From positions 1 through 12,777 of the forward strand of contig CAMFZA010000024.1 in assembly GCA_946002345.1 (NCBI GenBank): 12,777 bases of DNA. Direction: 5' to 3'. The notes under the pieces were generated by a model, which was not told the DNA's origin, ran no database searches, and saw nothing but the letters and a program-made list of their open reading frames with translations. Position numbers and translations under genes: made by a program. Below are positions 1-5,962 of this stretch, piece by piece; positions within the stretch are counted from its first letter, which is position 1, and each line of letters begins with the position of its first letter. This DNA is from an uncultured Phascolarctobacterium sp. (GTDB taxonomy: Bacteria; Bacillota; Negativicutes; Acidaminococcales; Acidaminococcaceae).

Positions 1-55
1 GAGCGTTTGACTACGAATCAAAAGGTCGCAGGTTCGAGTCCTGCTGAGGTCACCA
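1..55 (+). tRNA. tRNA-Arg(ACG), 5' part cut by window edge
   Basis: The anticodon arm is visible (stem 6-10 with 18-22, seven-base loop 11-17, anticodon ACG at 13-15). The T arm follows (28-32 with 40-44, loop TTCGAGT), then the 3' acceptor strand 45-51, discriminator A52 and an encoded CCA at 53-55. The acceptor 5' strand and most of the D arm lie left of the window. ACG reads CGN arginine codons after A34 is edited to inosine. A terminator hairpin starts 17 bases after the CCA. Confidence 0.93.
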
Positions 56-71
56 AATTTGTTTGTTTAGG

Positions 72-97
72 CTCGCACTGAGAAGTGTGAGTTTTTT
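72..97 (+). terminator. Rho-independent terminator of tRNA-Arg(ACG)
   Basis: An 8-bp stem (72-79 with 84-91, one G-T pair) closes a GAGA tetraloop and is followed by six T residues. It sits directly behind the tRNA gene. Confidence 0.85.
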
Positions 98-110
98 ATT
101 TTCTCCAACA

Positions 111-210
111 TACATCGAGCAAAAACACCAAAACTTAGATATCTACTCACGTCACATGATGCGAGTTTTTTTGTTTTTCACAATGTACATCGAGCAAAAA
201 TACAAAAGCT
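111..210 (+). repeat. Diverged direct repeat pair, about 75-bp period
   Basis: The 25-base segments 111-135 and 186-210 both begin TACATCGAGCAAAAA and differ at only a few positions. Each lies just after a hairpin ending in GAG plus a T run (72-97 and 145-172). The hairpin-plus-spacer unit therefore looks tandemly duplicated, probably a past duplication around the tRNA terminator. Confidence 0.7.
145..172 (+). terminator. Second terminator-like hairpin behind tRNA-Arg(ACG)
   Basis: A stem of about 10 bp with one mismatch (145-154 with 157-166; the tip probably opens to a four-base loop) runs into a T-rich tail. It is the second of three hairpins in a row without an intervening gene, so it is either a backup terminator or a relic of a lost tRNA unit. 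Confidence 0.6.
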
Positions 211-247
211 CGCTTCTGCCTACAATACAGAAGCGAGTTTATTTTTT
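209..247. terminator. Bidirectional terminator between convergent tRNA genes
   Basis: A perfect 10-bp stem (209-218 with 228-237) with a nine-base loop. On + it is followed by TTTATTTTTT, and on - by CTTTTGTATTTTTG. It can therefore stop + transcripts from tRNA-Arg(ACG) and - transcripts from tRNA-Arg(CCG). If so, the primary - transcript of the latter contains both 87/88-base repeats. Confidence 0.8.
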
Positions 248-249
248 CT

Positions 250-424
250 TGGTGATCCTGAGAGAAGCCAACCGACCCGCACGGTTCCGCAAGGAACCGG
301 TAAGCTTGCACAGTATATTCTGTTCATAAATGAAAATGGTGCGCCTGGGAGGAAGCCAACCGACCCGCACGGTTCCGTAAGGAACCGGTAAGCTTGCACA
401 GCATATTCTGTTCATAAATGAAAA
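250..424 (-). repeat. Two tandem 87/88-bp repeats with tRNA 3'-end copies
   Basis: Copies at 250-336 and 337-424 are almost identical after their first dozen bases. Read on the - strand, the right copy ends in CAGGCGCACCA, exactly the 3' acceptor strand and CCA of the adjacent tRNA-Arg(CCG). The left copy ends in a diverged CAGGATCACCA. Before that each has a hairpin CGGTTCC/GGAACCG with a four-base loop, resembling the tRNA anticodon arm, and TGCGGG resembling the variable region, but no recognisable T loop and no 5' half. They read as degenerate tRNA 3' halves in the trailer of the tRNA gene. On + the loop is GCAA in one copy and GTAA in the other, both GNRA. Confidence 0.8.
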
Positions 425-499
425 TGGTGCGCCTGAGAGGAATCGAACCTCCGCACATGGTTCCGGAGACCATTGCTCTATCCACTGAGCTACAGGCGC
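425..499 (-). tRNA. tRNA-Arg(CCG)
   Basis: A complete 75-base cloverleaf on the - strand: acceptor GCGCCTG (493-499) with CAGGCGC (429-435), a D arm with GCTC/GAGC, anticodon arm ATGGT/ACCAT around loop CTCCGGA (anticodon CCG), a T arm with loop TTCGATT, discriminator A and an encoded CCA (425-427). It decodes the arginine codon CGG. A near-consensus promoter lies just upstream, and the tandem repeats start directly after its CCA. Confidence 0.96.
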
Positions 500-513
500 G
501 TTTTTACCTAGCT

Positions 514-542
514 ATTATAACACAAGCAGGAAATTTATGCAA
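514..542 (-). promoter_or_regulatory. Promoter of tRNA-Arg(CCG)
   Basis: On the - strand, -35 TTGCAT (537-542) and -10 TATAAT (514-519) are separated by exactly 17 bases. The expected start is about 7 bases upstream of the mature tRNA 5' end, as is normal for a tRNA promoter. Confidence 0.85.
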
Positions 543-572
543 AGCTTTCTGCTATTTTTTGTAAGTTACCTG

Positions 573-601
573 TTTCTATGCTACAATAAAAGTGCTATAA
601 T
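573..601 (+). promoter_or_regulatory. Extended -10 promoter of the thioesterase operon
   Basis: TATAAT at 596-601 is preceded by TGC (593-595), an extended -10. The -35 at 17-base spacing is poor (TTTCTA, 573-578), which is usual for extended -10 promoters. The start codon at 635 follows an AAAGGA ribosome binding site. Confidence 0.65.
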
Positions 602-634
602 ATAGTACTGATTTAAGTGTGAAAGGATTGTACA

Positions 635-1057
635 ATGATTACCATTCGAGATAAAGTACGCTTTGTGGAAACTGATATGATGGGTGTTGTGCACCATGCC
701 AATTATCTGCGCTGGTTTGAGATGGGCCGGGTAGCCTATTTACGAGCCTGTGGCATTACCCTAGGCGAGCTCATGGATGCCGGCGTGATTTTTCCCATTA
801 CAGAGGTCAATGCTACCTATAAGAATTCCTGCACCTTTGATGATGACTTTGAAGTACAGGTGCGCATGAGCGCCTTTAATAAGGCGAAGATGGAGTTTGA
901 TTATAAGATAATCCGTTTGCGTGATGGTGCTTTAGCCGTGGAGGGACACACCCGCAACGTATTTACGGACAAGGAGGGGCATATTATTCGCTTAGAGCCC
1001 CGTTGGTTTGATAAAATTCAGAAGGTATATGCGGCTGAAAAGGCTGCGAAGGAGTGA
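635..1057 (+). CDS. Acyl-CoA thioesterase, YbgC/4HBT hotdog family
   Basis: A 140-residue protein, the normal length for the single-hotdog 4-hydroxybenzoyl-CoA thioesterase family. The family signature is near the N terminus: D14 in ETDMMGVVHHANYLRWFE, where the Asp is the expected catalytic residue, the GVV-H-NY segment builds the substrate pocket and E29-R32 lie on the helix. Such enzymes hydrolyse acyl-CoA or acyl-ACP thioesters in the cytoplasm and usually act as tetramers. The preferred acyl chain cannot be read from sequence. The start at 635 has AAAGGA upstream and an extended -10 promoter further up. It is the first gene of a three-gene operon; the next start lies 4 bases after this stop. 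No Tol-Pal genes are nearby, so the YbgC name denotes family only. Confidence 0.9.
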   Translation: MITIRDKVRFVETDMMGVVHHANYLRWFEMGRVAYLRACGITLGELMDAGVIFPITEVNATYKNSCTFDDDFEVQVRMSAFNKAKMEFDYKIIRLRDGALAVEGHTRNVFTDKEGHIIRLEPRWFDKIQKVYAAEKAAKE

Positions 1058-1061
1058 GAGT

Positions 1062-1706
1062 ATGGAAAAGTATGAAATAGTACCAGTGCCTACCAGAATT
1101 TTAACCCACCACGATAATATTTGTTATGCAATTTTGGAATTTGGCAAGGATAAAATCGGTCCCAATGATGTTGTGTGTGGGGGGGTAAGCGTGGTTGCCA
1201 TTAGCCAAGGTCGTGCCATGCGCTGCGAAGAGTTTCACCCCGGCTTTTTAGCCAAAACCTTAAGCCATTTATTCCCTTCCAAGGGCAGCATCTCCAGCTG
1301 GTACAGCATGCAGGCCCTGATTGACGCGGAAGGCGGTATGCGCGTTTTGTATGCTGTTATTTGCGGTTTTGCTGCTAAATGCGTGGGCATCAGCGGCACC
1401 TTCTATCGCCTGGCTGGGGAACAGGCCCGTTTAATCGACGATATTACTGGCACCATGCCCCCCTATGACAAGCATGTAGTTTATGGACCGGCTAATCCGG
1501 CCAAGGTAGCCGAAGAGATTACTAAAGCCTGCGGCTGCTATGGCGCTGCAATTGCAGACGTCAATGACTTAAAGCGCAGCGCTGTGTTGGGCGTTTCCAA
1601 GGGTGTGGATGCGGACAAGGTTGCCGAAATCCTCATTGATAACCCCTTTGGCAATGGCAGCGAAAAAACCCCCATTTGTATCATCAAAAATTATCATCGG
1701 GCCTAA
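1062..1706 (+). CDS. CofE-like protein (F420:glutamate ligase family, divergent)
   Basis: A 214-residue protein. ATG 1062 is chosen because AAGGAG (1049-1054) lies 7 bases upstream; an in-frame ATG at 1008 lies deep inside the thioesterase gene. The N-terminal half fits the coenzyme F420-0:gamma-glutamyl ligase fold: PTRIL, then GPNDVV and a V-ISQGR-x5-EEF-P stretch matching GDV and SKAEGR-EEF-P of archaeal CofE. Later GYGAAIADVNDLKR-type sequence (here CYGAAIADVNDLKR) occupies the position of the CofE ITDTNGR metal-site motif, keeping the Asp but not the Thr, and GISGTF replaces GIDASN. Family membership is fairly clear, but F420 ligase activity is doubtful. No other F420 gene is in the window. 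It may add an amino acid to another substrate or have lost catalysis. It is cotranscribed with the thioesterase before it and the membrane protein after it. Confidence 0.75.
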   Translation: MEKYEIVPVPTRILTHHDNICYAILEFGKDKIGPNDVVCGGVSVVAISQGRAMRCEEFHPGFLAKTLSHLFPSKGSISSWYSMQALIDAEGGMRVLYAVICGFAAKCVGISGTFYRLAGEQARLIDDITGTMPPYDKHVVYGPANPAKVAEEITKACGCYGAAIADVNDLKRSAVLGVSKGVDADKVAEILIDNPFGNGSEKTPICIIKNYHRA

Positions 1707-1718
1707 GGAGGAAGCAAA

Positions 1719-2246
1719 ATGTTAGTTACAATTCTTGGAATTCTTGTGGCCCTGGTGATTTTGGGCTGTGCTGTGGTTGCTTTATATATCGCTATGCAGG
1801 GCGATGCCGAAATTCGCCTGCTCACCAAAAAGCGTACCGAAGCAGTGAAGGTCAGTGAGCAAGGTGATAGATTGGATTTCCAACTGGAAGTACCCTTTGA
1901 CAATATTGGCAAGCAGGAGGGCACCATCCTAGATACATACATGCGTATTTATCTCCCTCAGGAGCAATATGAGGATGTGCTGCTGCGTGGCAAGGTAAAT
2001 CTTGAAGGCGTGCTCCGTGACGATGATTACTTTGAAGCGCTGCTCGTACCCGCCGGCACTGGCAAAAAGCTGGTGTTGCGCTTCGAGGCCTATGCAAAGA
2101 ATGGCAAAACACTTAAGGAAGCCTTGGGCAATGTGCCCGATGTGGACGTAGCACTGTTTGCGGATTGCCGTGGCAGACGAGAGCTGTACACTGTGAAGGA
2201 ATATTTTACCTTGACTGCTGAAGAAATGCGCGCCCTTGTAAAATAA
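1719..2246 (+). CDS. Membrane-anchored protein of unknown function
   Basis: A 175-residue protein I do not recognise. Residues about 2-27 form one strongly hydrophobic segment without a clear signal-peptidase site, so it is probably a signal anchor with the rest outside the membrane. The remaining 145 residues are charged and alternate like beta strands (for example DFQLEVPFDNIGKQEGTIL and KKLVLRFEAYAKNG), consistent with a small beta-rich domain. A single Cys lies at CRGRRE near the C terminus. AAGGAGG overlaps the stop codon of the CofE-like gene and the spacer is 12 bases, so translation is probably coupled. It is the last gene of the operon; a strong terminator begins 5 bases after its stop. 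Confidence 0.8.
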   Translation: MLVTILGILVALVILGCAVVALYIAMQGDAEIRLLTKKRTEAVKVSEQGDRLDFQLEVPFDNIGKQEGTILDTYMRIYLPQEQYEDVLLRGKVNLEGVLRDDDYFEALLVPAGTGKKLVLRFEAYAKNGKTLKEALGNVPDVDVALFADCRGRRELYTVKEYFTLTAEEMRALVK

Positions 2247-2251
2247 AAATT

Positions 2252-2285
2252 AGCTCATCTCCAAACGCGGAGATGAGCTTTTTTA
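2252..2285. terminator. Bidirectional terminator between convergent operons
   Basis: A perfect 11-bp stem (2252-2262 with 2269-2279) with a six-base loop. On + it is followed by TTTTTA; on - the stem is followed by AATTTTTATTTT. It serves the thioesterase operon and also lies downstream of the convergent histidine kinase gene. Confidence 0.92.
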
Positions 2286-2366
2286 TTGGATGATATTTAG
2301 GTTATAGGCATAACGTTGTACATTTAAAAAGTACAAAAGTAGTAAATATTTATCCTACCTAAAACG

Positions 2367-4424
2367 CTATAGGGAGATGCGTTTGCTGCTCAAAGCCTCC
2401 TGCATGACCTGCAAAAGCATTTCCACATTCAACGGCTTCGCCACATGTCCGTCCATACCTTCGTTCAAAGCCCTTTGCTTGTCCTCCTGGAAGGCATTGG
2501 CCGTCATGGCGATTATGGGCACCTGCGCCAGCTCCTTGTTCTCAAACTGGCGAATAGCTCTAGTGGCCTCATAACCATTCATCACAGGCATCTGGATATC
2601 CATCAAAATCACATCATAGCGCTTTGCGCTGGCCTTGGTCACAGCCACCTGACCATTTTCCGCAGTATCCACCACCATTCCTGCCTTCGTAAGCACAATC
2701 TGGGCAATTTCCATGTTTAGCTCGTTGTCCTCAACTAGCAAAACCTCTTTGCCCGCCAAAGTCTGCACAGATGGCCGCTTATCTAGAGAATTGTCGTTAA
2801 TAGCTGCGTCAGGCAAAAGCTTCAAGGTAAAGTACAAGGAATAAGTTGTACCCTTGCCCACCTGGCTTTCGCATTCAATGCGTCCCGCCAGCATATCCAC
2901 CAAGCGCTTCACAATGGCGAGTCCCAAGCCTGTGCCCTCAGTACGGGTCACAGTGCTGGTACGTTCCCGTTCAAACAGCTGGTACTGCACCTTTTGGAAC
3001 TCCTCGCTCATGCCGATGCCCGTATCGCTCACCTGAATGCGGTACACTGCTTGCTCCGCCTGTGTTTCCAGCTGCTCAATACGCACTGCCACCTTGCCAC
3101 CGGCAGGAGTAAATTTTTGTGCATTGGCAATTAAATTAACGCAAATAGCCTGCATGTGTTGGCTATCGGCCTCCACCAGACGATTTTTTATGGTGCAAAG
3201 GACGCTAAAGTCCAGCTGCTTGTCCTCCATGGATTGCTTAAAGAGCATTTCCAGTTCCCGAGCAAACTGCTGTAAATTCACCTTTTCCAGCACAGGACGC
3301 AGAGTGCCACTTTCGATACGCGAAATATTCAAAACTTCATTGATTAGCTTCAGCAATAAATCGCCTGCCAAGCCAATTTTGCGCAGGCAGTCCTGAATCT
3401 GGTGCATATCCTTGCTTCCCTTAGCAATATCGGTAAAGCCTAAAATAGCATTCATCGGTGTACGGATATCGTGGCTCATGCTAAAGAGAAATCTTGTTTT
3501 AGCCTCATTTGCTACATTAGCCTTTGCCAGTGCAGTCTCAAGCTGTTGCTTATGCTCCTGCTCCTTATATCTGCCCGTAGCAAATTGCCAGTAGCCAATA
3601 GTTAGCAAAATGCTGATGAGCATAGCAAAACCAAGATAAGCTTCTTGAATAACCGGCGCTATCCAACCACCGGCAACTTCAATGTCAACATACCATAAAT
3701 CATTGGGCATGGGGCAACTAACCTGAATGGCTTTATCCGACACTGGCTGCTCCGAAGCTGCTATATTAGCTTTCTGTCCGGCATAAGGATCCTTATGCCA
3801 AATACTATAATGGTAGCCACTCTTCTCCAAATGCTGCAAATTGACCTCATCAACAAATGCTTCCCAATCGATTACGACCACAGCAAAACCCCAAAACTCG
3901 TTTTTACCCATGCTATTTTGTACGTAAATTGGATCTAAGAGCAACGCACCTATGCCACCCTGCACCAAAGAAAAGGGCCCTGCAATGGTATACTTACCCG
4001 TTTTACGTGCAATACTGGCTTCAAAGCTCCTTTTTTCGGCGGTCAGCAGATTCAGCCCCAGCACGTGCTTATTGCCCTTTAATGGATAAACATAGTCAAT
4101 AGTACCATCCTTCGCCAGCTCGATACATTGGATAACACCATTGTTATCCATAATGGAGGGAGCAAGCATGGGAAAGGCCGCAGCGGTTGCCTCTTCACCA
4201 TGTAGGAGCAAATAATTCTTTAAAAAATCGGCAGCACTAAGATATTTTTCTATTTTTGATTCAAAATGTAGAGCCGTTGTTTGGGCAGTGTGCTGCACCA
4301 ACTGCTTTTCCTTGGCTATGCGCTCTTTAACAAAATAGTTTGCTAATCTTTGTGTCAAGATAAAGCTGCTAAACAATACAAAAACTGTCCACAGGATGCA
4401 TTTATTAAAAGTTTTTTTGGTCAT
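2367..4424 (-). CDS. CHASE-domain hybrid sensor histidine kinase
   Basis: A 685-residue membrane sensor. TM1 is at about 9-26. An extracytoplasmic CHASE domain at about 55-250 has YPLKGN, LGLNLL, GPFSLVQGG and FWGFAVVVID. TM2 is at about 258-282. A short coiled linker leads to HisKA with phosphoacceptor His318 (SMSHDIRTPMN). The HATPase has N-box Asn434, G1 DTGIGM (467-472) and G2 GTGLGL (497-502). A C-terminal receiver has Asp565-566, phosphoacceptor Asp609, Thr641 and Lys663. All key residues are present, so it should autophosphorylate and pass phosphate to its own receiver. CHASE domains usually bind small ligands such as peptides or cytokinin-like molecules; the ligand here is unknown. 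There is no output domain, HPt or separate regulator in the window. The start has AGAAGGTG upstream. The gene lies downstream of the kinase-less sensor, in the same orientation, but has its own promoter. Confidence 0.95.
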   Translation of the reverse strand: MTKKTFNKCILWTVFVLFSSFILTQRLANYFVKERIAKEKQLVQHTAQTTALHFESKIEKYLSAADFLKNYLLLHGEEATAAAFPMLAPSIMDNNGVIQCIELAKDGTIDYVYPLKGNKHVLGLNLLTAEKRSFEASIARKTGKYTIAGPFSLVQGGIGALLLDPIYVQNSMGKNEFWGFAVVVIDWEAFVDEVNLQHLEKSGYHYSIWHKDPYAGQKANIAASEQPVSDKAIQVSCPMPNDLWYVDIEVAGGWIAPVIQEAYLGFAMLISILLTIGYWQFATGRYKEQEHKQQLETALAKANVANEAKTRFLFSMSHDIRTPMNAILGFTDIAKGSKDMHQIQDCLRKIGLAGDLLLKLINEVLNISRIESGTLRPVLEKVNLQQFARELEMLFKQSMEDKQLDFSVLCTIKNRLVEADSQHMQAICVNLIANAQKFTPAGGKVAVRIEQLETQAEQAVYRIQVSDTGIGMSEEFQKVQYQLFERERTSTVTRTEGTGLGLAIVKRLVDMLAGRIECESQVGKGTTYSLYFTLKLLPDAAINDNSLDKRPSVQTLAGKEVLLVEDNELNMEIAQIVLTKAGMVVDTAENGQVAVTKASAKRYDVILMDIQMPVMNGYEATRAIRQFENKELAQVPIIAMTANAFQEDKQRALNEGMDGHVAKPLNVEMLLQVMQEALSSKRISL

Positions 4425-4441
4425 GAATACACCTTCTACCT

Positions 4442-4457
4442 TAGAAGAAATCTTCTA
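4442..4457. promoter_or_regulatory. 16-bp inverted repeat in the kinase leader
   Basis: TAGAAGAAATCTTCTA is symmetric with 7-bp arms around AA. It lies between the predicted transcription start (about 4481) and the ribosome binding site of the kinase gene, so it could be an operator or a small leader hairpin. This is inferred from symmetry only. Confidence 0.35.
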
Positions 4458-4487
4458 CTGCTAGAAACAATAGTACTTATAAGATAT

Positions 4488-4493
4488 ATTATA
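4488..4493 (-). promoter_or_regulatory. Extended -10 promoter of the hybrid kinase gene
   Basis: TATAAT on the - strand preceded by TGG, an extended -10. At 17-base spacing the -35 region is only TTTATT (4511-4516), lying just beyond the terminator tail of the upstream sensor gene. It gives the kinase a separate transcript. Confidence 0.6.
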
Positions 4494-4519
4494 CCACAAG
4501 AATACTTAATAATAAACTG

Positions 4520-4582
4520 TTGCAAATAAGAAAACGCCTCTGAATTGCTACAGAAAGAATTTTCTGCAGTCCTTGAGGCGTT
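4520..4582 (-). terminator. Terminator of the kinase-less sensor gene
   Basis: An outer stem AACGCCTC/GAGGCGTT (4533-4540 with 4575-4582) and an inner stem CAGAAA/TTTCTG form a long imperfect hairpin, followed on the - strand by TTTTCTTATTT. It begins 17 bases after the sensor stop codon and shows the sensor gene ends here as a unit. Confidence 0.85.
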
Positions 4583-4599
4583 ATTCTTCATACACAATG

Positions 4600-5667
4600 T
4601 CAGTTTTTATGGTTTTGCTGCTCCTGCAGCTGTCTGGTGAGCTCTGCCACCTGCTTTTCTGCATCACGAAGCTTGCTTTCCGTCCGTTTATTCCGCGCAG
4701 TAAAAAGCACCACAACCAAAACTAAGCATAAGCCCATAAGAGTGATGATGCTCGTAACCAAAAACACCTTATTCTGCCACCCCGTTCCCTGTGCTTTTGC
4801 AGCTGTAGGCCGAACTAAACTAGCTGGTTCAGCAAAGCTCTTCATGGAACTATTCAAAACATCCCTGGAAACTAGCGTAATAGAACGCTCCAAAATGCTG
4901 TGCAGCCTTGGATTATCATTCCGTACTGCCAAGGAAAGGTCCATGGACCCACTCAAGGCCGTGGTCTGCAGCTGGCTCAGTTCCTGCGCTCCTATGATAT
5001 GCTTAATGCCATAGCTATTAAAAATGGCGCAATCCACATCACCCCGTTTGACCGCATCCACGCAAGCGCGGTCAGACTTATACTGCTTGATCTGCCAATG
5101 AGGGTAATGCTTTTCAAGATAAATACGCTTATTAAGCTTCGCCCCGGATAGGGCTACAGTATTATCTCGTTTTTCGTCGAAGGATGCACCACGAGACAAA
5201 GCCACTACATCACAGTTAAACAGGCTTTGTGTTACTAAAAGGCCCTGCTGCTCGGCCTGCTTGGCATCGGTGTACAGGGGAAAAACACAATCTACCTCAC
5301 CCCGCTGCAACGCAGCCAGCTCTGCCTCTATGGAAGGATAGGCATAGGGCGCAAACTCTAGCTGCTCGTTGCCAAAGCAAGTCTTCGCCCGCTCCACATA
5401 GGTAGCCAAGGAGCCCACCAGCTCACCTGTTGCCGGGTCACGAGCGCAGTTGCCCAGCAAATTACTGATGTAGCCCATGCGTATTTTGCCATGGTTGTGC
5501 AGCCATCGCAAATCGTTAGAGGTGAGCATTCTTTGCGAGTCAAAAGTTGCATCATGACTTTGTACCTGAGCCATGCCTATCGAACAGCAGAACAGACTCA
5601 ATATTGCAACAACAAAGCATCCAAACAAAAAGTGCCAACCAAAAGAATGAGCTTTTCCAATTTGCAT
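4600..5667 (-). CDS. Membrane-anchored SBP_bac_3-type sensor without kinase domain
   Basis: A 355-residue protein from ATG 5667, chosen because GGGAGGG lies about 7 bases upstream; an in-frame GTG at 5709 lacks such a site. A signal sequence covers about 10-34 (cleavage plausible after GMA). Residues about 50-280 resemble family 3 solute-binding domains as found in BvgS/EvgS-type sensors: KIRMGYI, GELVGSLATYVE, LQRGEVDCVFPL, VKRGDVDCAIFNS, LSLAVRNDNP. TM2 is at about 299-323. It then ends with a charged 30-residue helix (heptad-like AEKQVAELTRQLQEQ). There is no HisKA, HATPase, GGDEF or PAS domain, and a terminator follows at once, so the short form seems genuine here rather than a window artefact. 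It may sense an amino-acid-like ligand and act on the neighbouring kinase, or be a kinase remnant. Confidence 0.82.
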   Translation of the reverse strand: MQIGKAHSFGWHFLFGCFVVAILSLFCCSIGMAQVQSHDATFDSQRMLTSNDLRWLHNHGKIRMGYISNLLGNCARDPATGELVGSLATYVERAKTCFGNEQLEFAPYAYPSIEAELAALQRGEVDCVFPLYTDAKQAEQQGLLVTQSLFNCDVVALSRGASFDEKRDNTVALSGAKLNKRIYLEKHYPHWQIKQYKSDRACVDAVKRGDVDCAIFNSYGIKHIIGAQELSQLQTTALSGSMDLSLAVRNDNPRLHSILERSITLVSRDVLNSSMKSFAEPASLVRPTAAKAQGTGWQNKVFLVTSIITLMGLCLVLVVVLFTARNKRTESKLRDAEKQVAELTRQLQEQQNHKN

Positions 5668-5789
5668 ACCTAGTCCCTCCCGAGCTTTAATCACAGAAGC
5701 AACATACACAATTCAGCGATCAGTAACCACAAACCAGTTTGGTAATCCAACAATATTTTGTTAAGCAAATCATATTTTATTTCACTTTA

Positions 5790-5819
5790 ATTATAGCACC
5801 ATTCCCTATAAAGATGCAA
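5790..5819 (-). promoter_or_regulatory. Promoter of the kinase-less sensor gene
   Basis: On the - strand, -35 TTGCAT (5814-5819) and an extended -10 TGCTATAAT (TATAAT at 5790-5795) with an 18-base spacer. The predicted leader to the start codon is about 115 bases. Confidence 0.8.
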
Positions 5820-5828
5820 GAATTCTTG
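5817..5828. promoter_or_regulatory. 12-bp palindrome over the -35 element
   Basis: CAAGAATTCTTG is a perfect palindrome whose left end overlaps the -35 hexamer of the sensor promoter. The position suits a repressor or activator operator. The remainder of 5668-5962 holds only the promoter, its leader, and a small hairpin (ACTGCT/AGCAGT, 5904-5922) without an adjoining T run. I see no gene and no clear terminator for the carrier gene ending at 5963. Confidence 0.45.
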
Positions 5829-5962
5829 GGCCAAAATCAATTCTCCCTTCAGCATAAACTATTAAATTCACACAAAACTTACAGAAGCATCACATTTTGT
5901 TCCACTGCTCTGGCTAAGCAGTTCTATACCATATTTTTTTGACAATAGCCACTAGAAAAGCT

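Noticed and set aside
63-329. 88-codon open frame across the tRNA terminators
   Set aside because: It runs through three terminator hairpins and a repeat, has no convincing ribosome binding site and gives low-complexity residues.
337-424. Complete extra tRNA gene within the repeats
   Set aside because: The 3' acceptor strand is present, but there is no matching 5' acceptor strand, no D arm and no T loop, so it cannot form a cloverleaf.
425-499. Integration site of a mobile element at the tRNA 3' end
   Set aside because: Copies of the tRNA 3' end lie only 88 bases apart with no integrase or cargo between them, so no element is present now.
2367-5667. Kinase and SBP sensor as one frameshifted gene
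   Set aside because: The sensor has its own terminator and the kinase its own promoter, ribosome binding site, TM1 and CHASE domain, so they are separate genes.
5904-5922. Terminator for the YeiH-family gene
   Set aside because: ACTGCT/AGCAGT forms a hairpin, but on the - strand it is followed by GGAACAAAATG without a T run.
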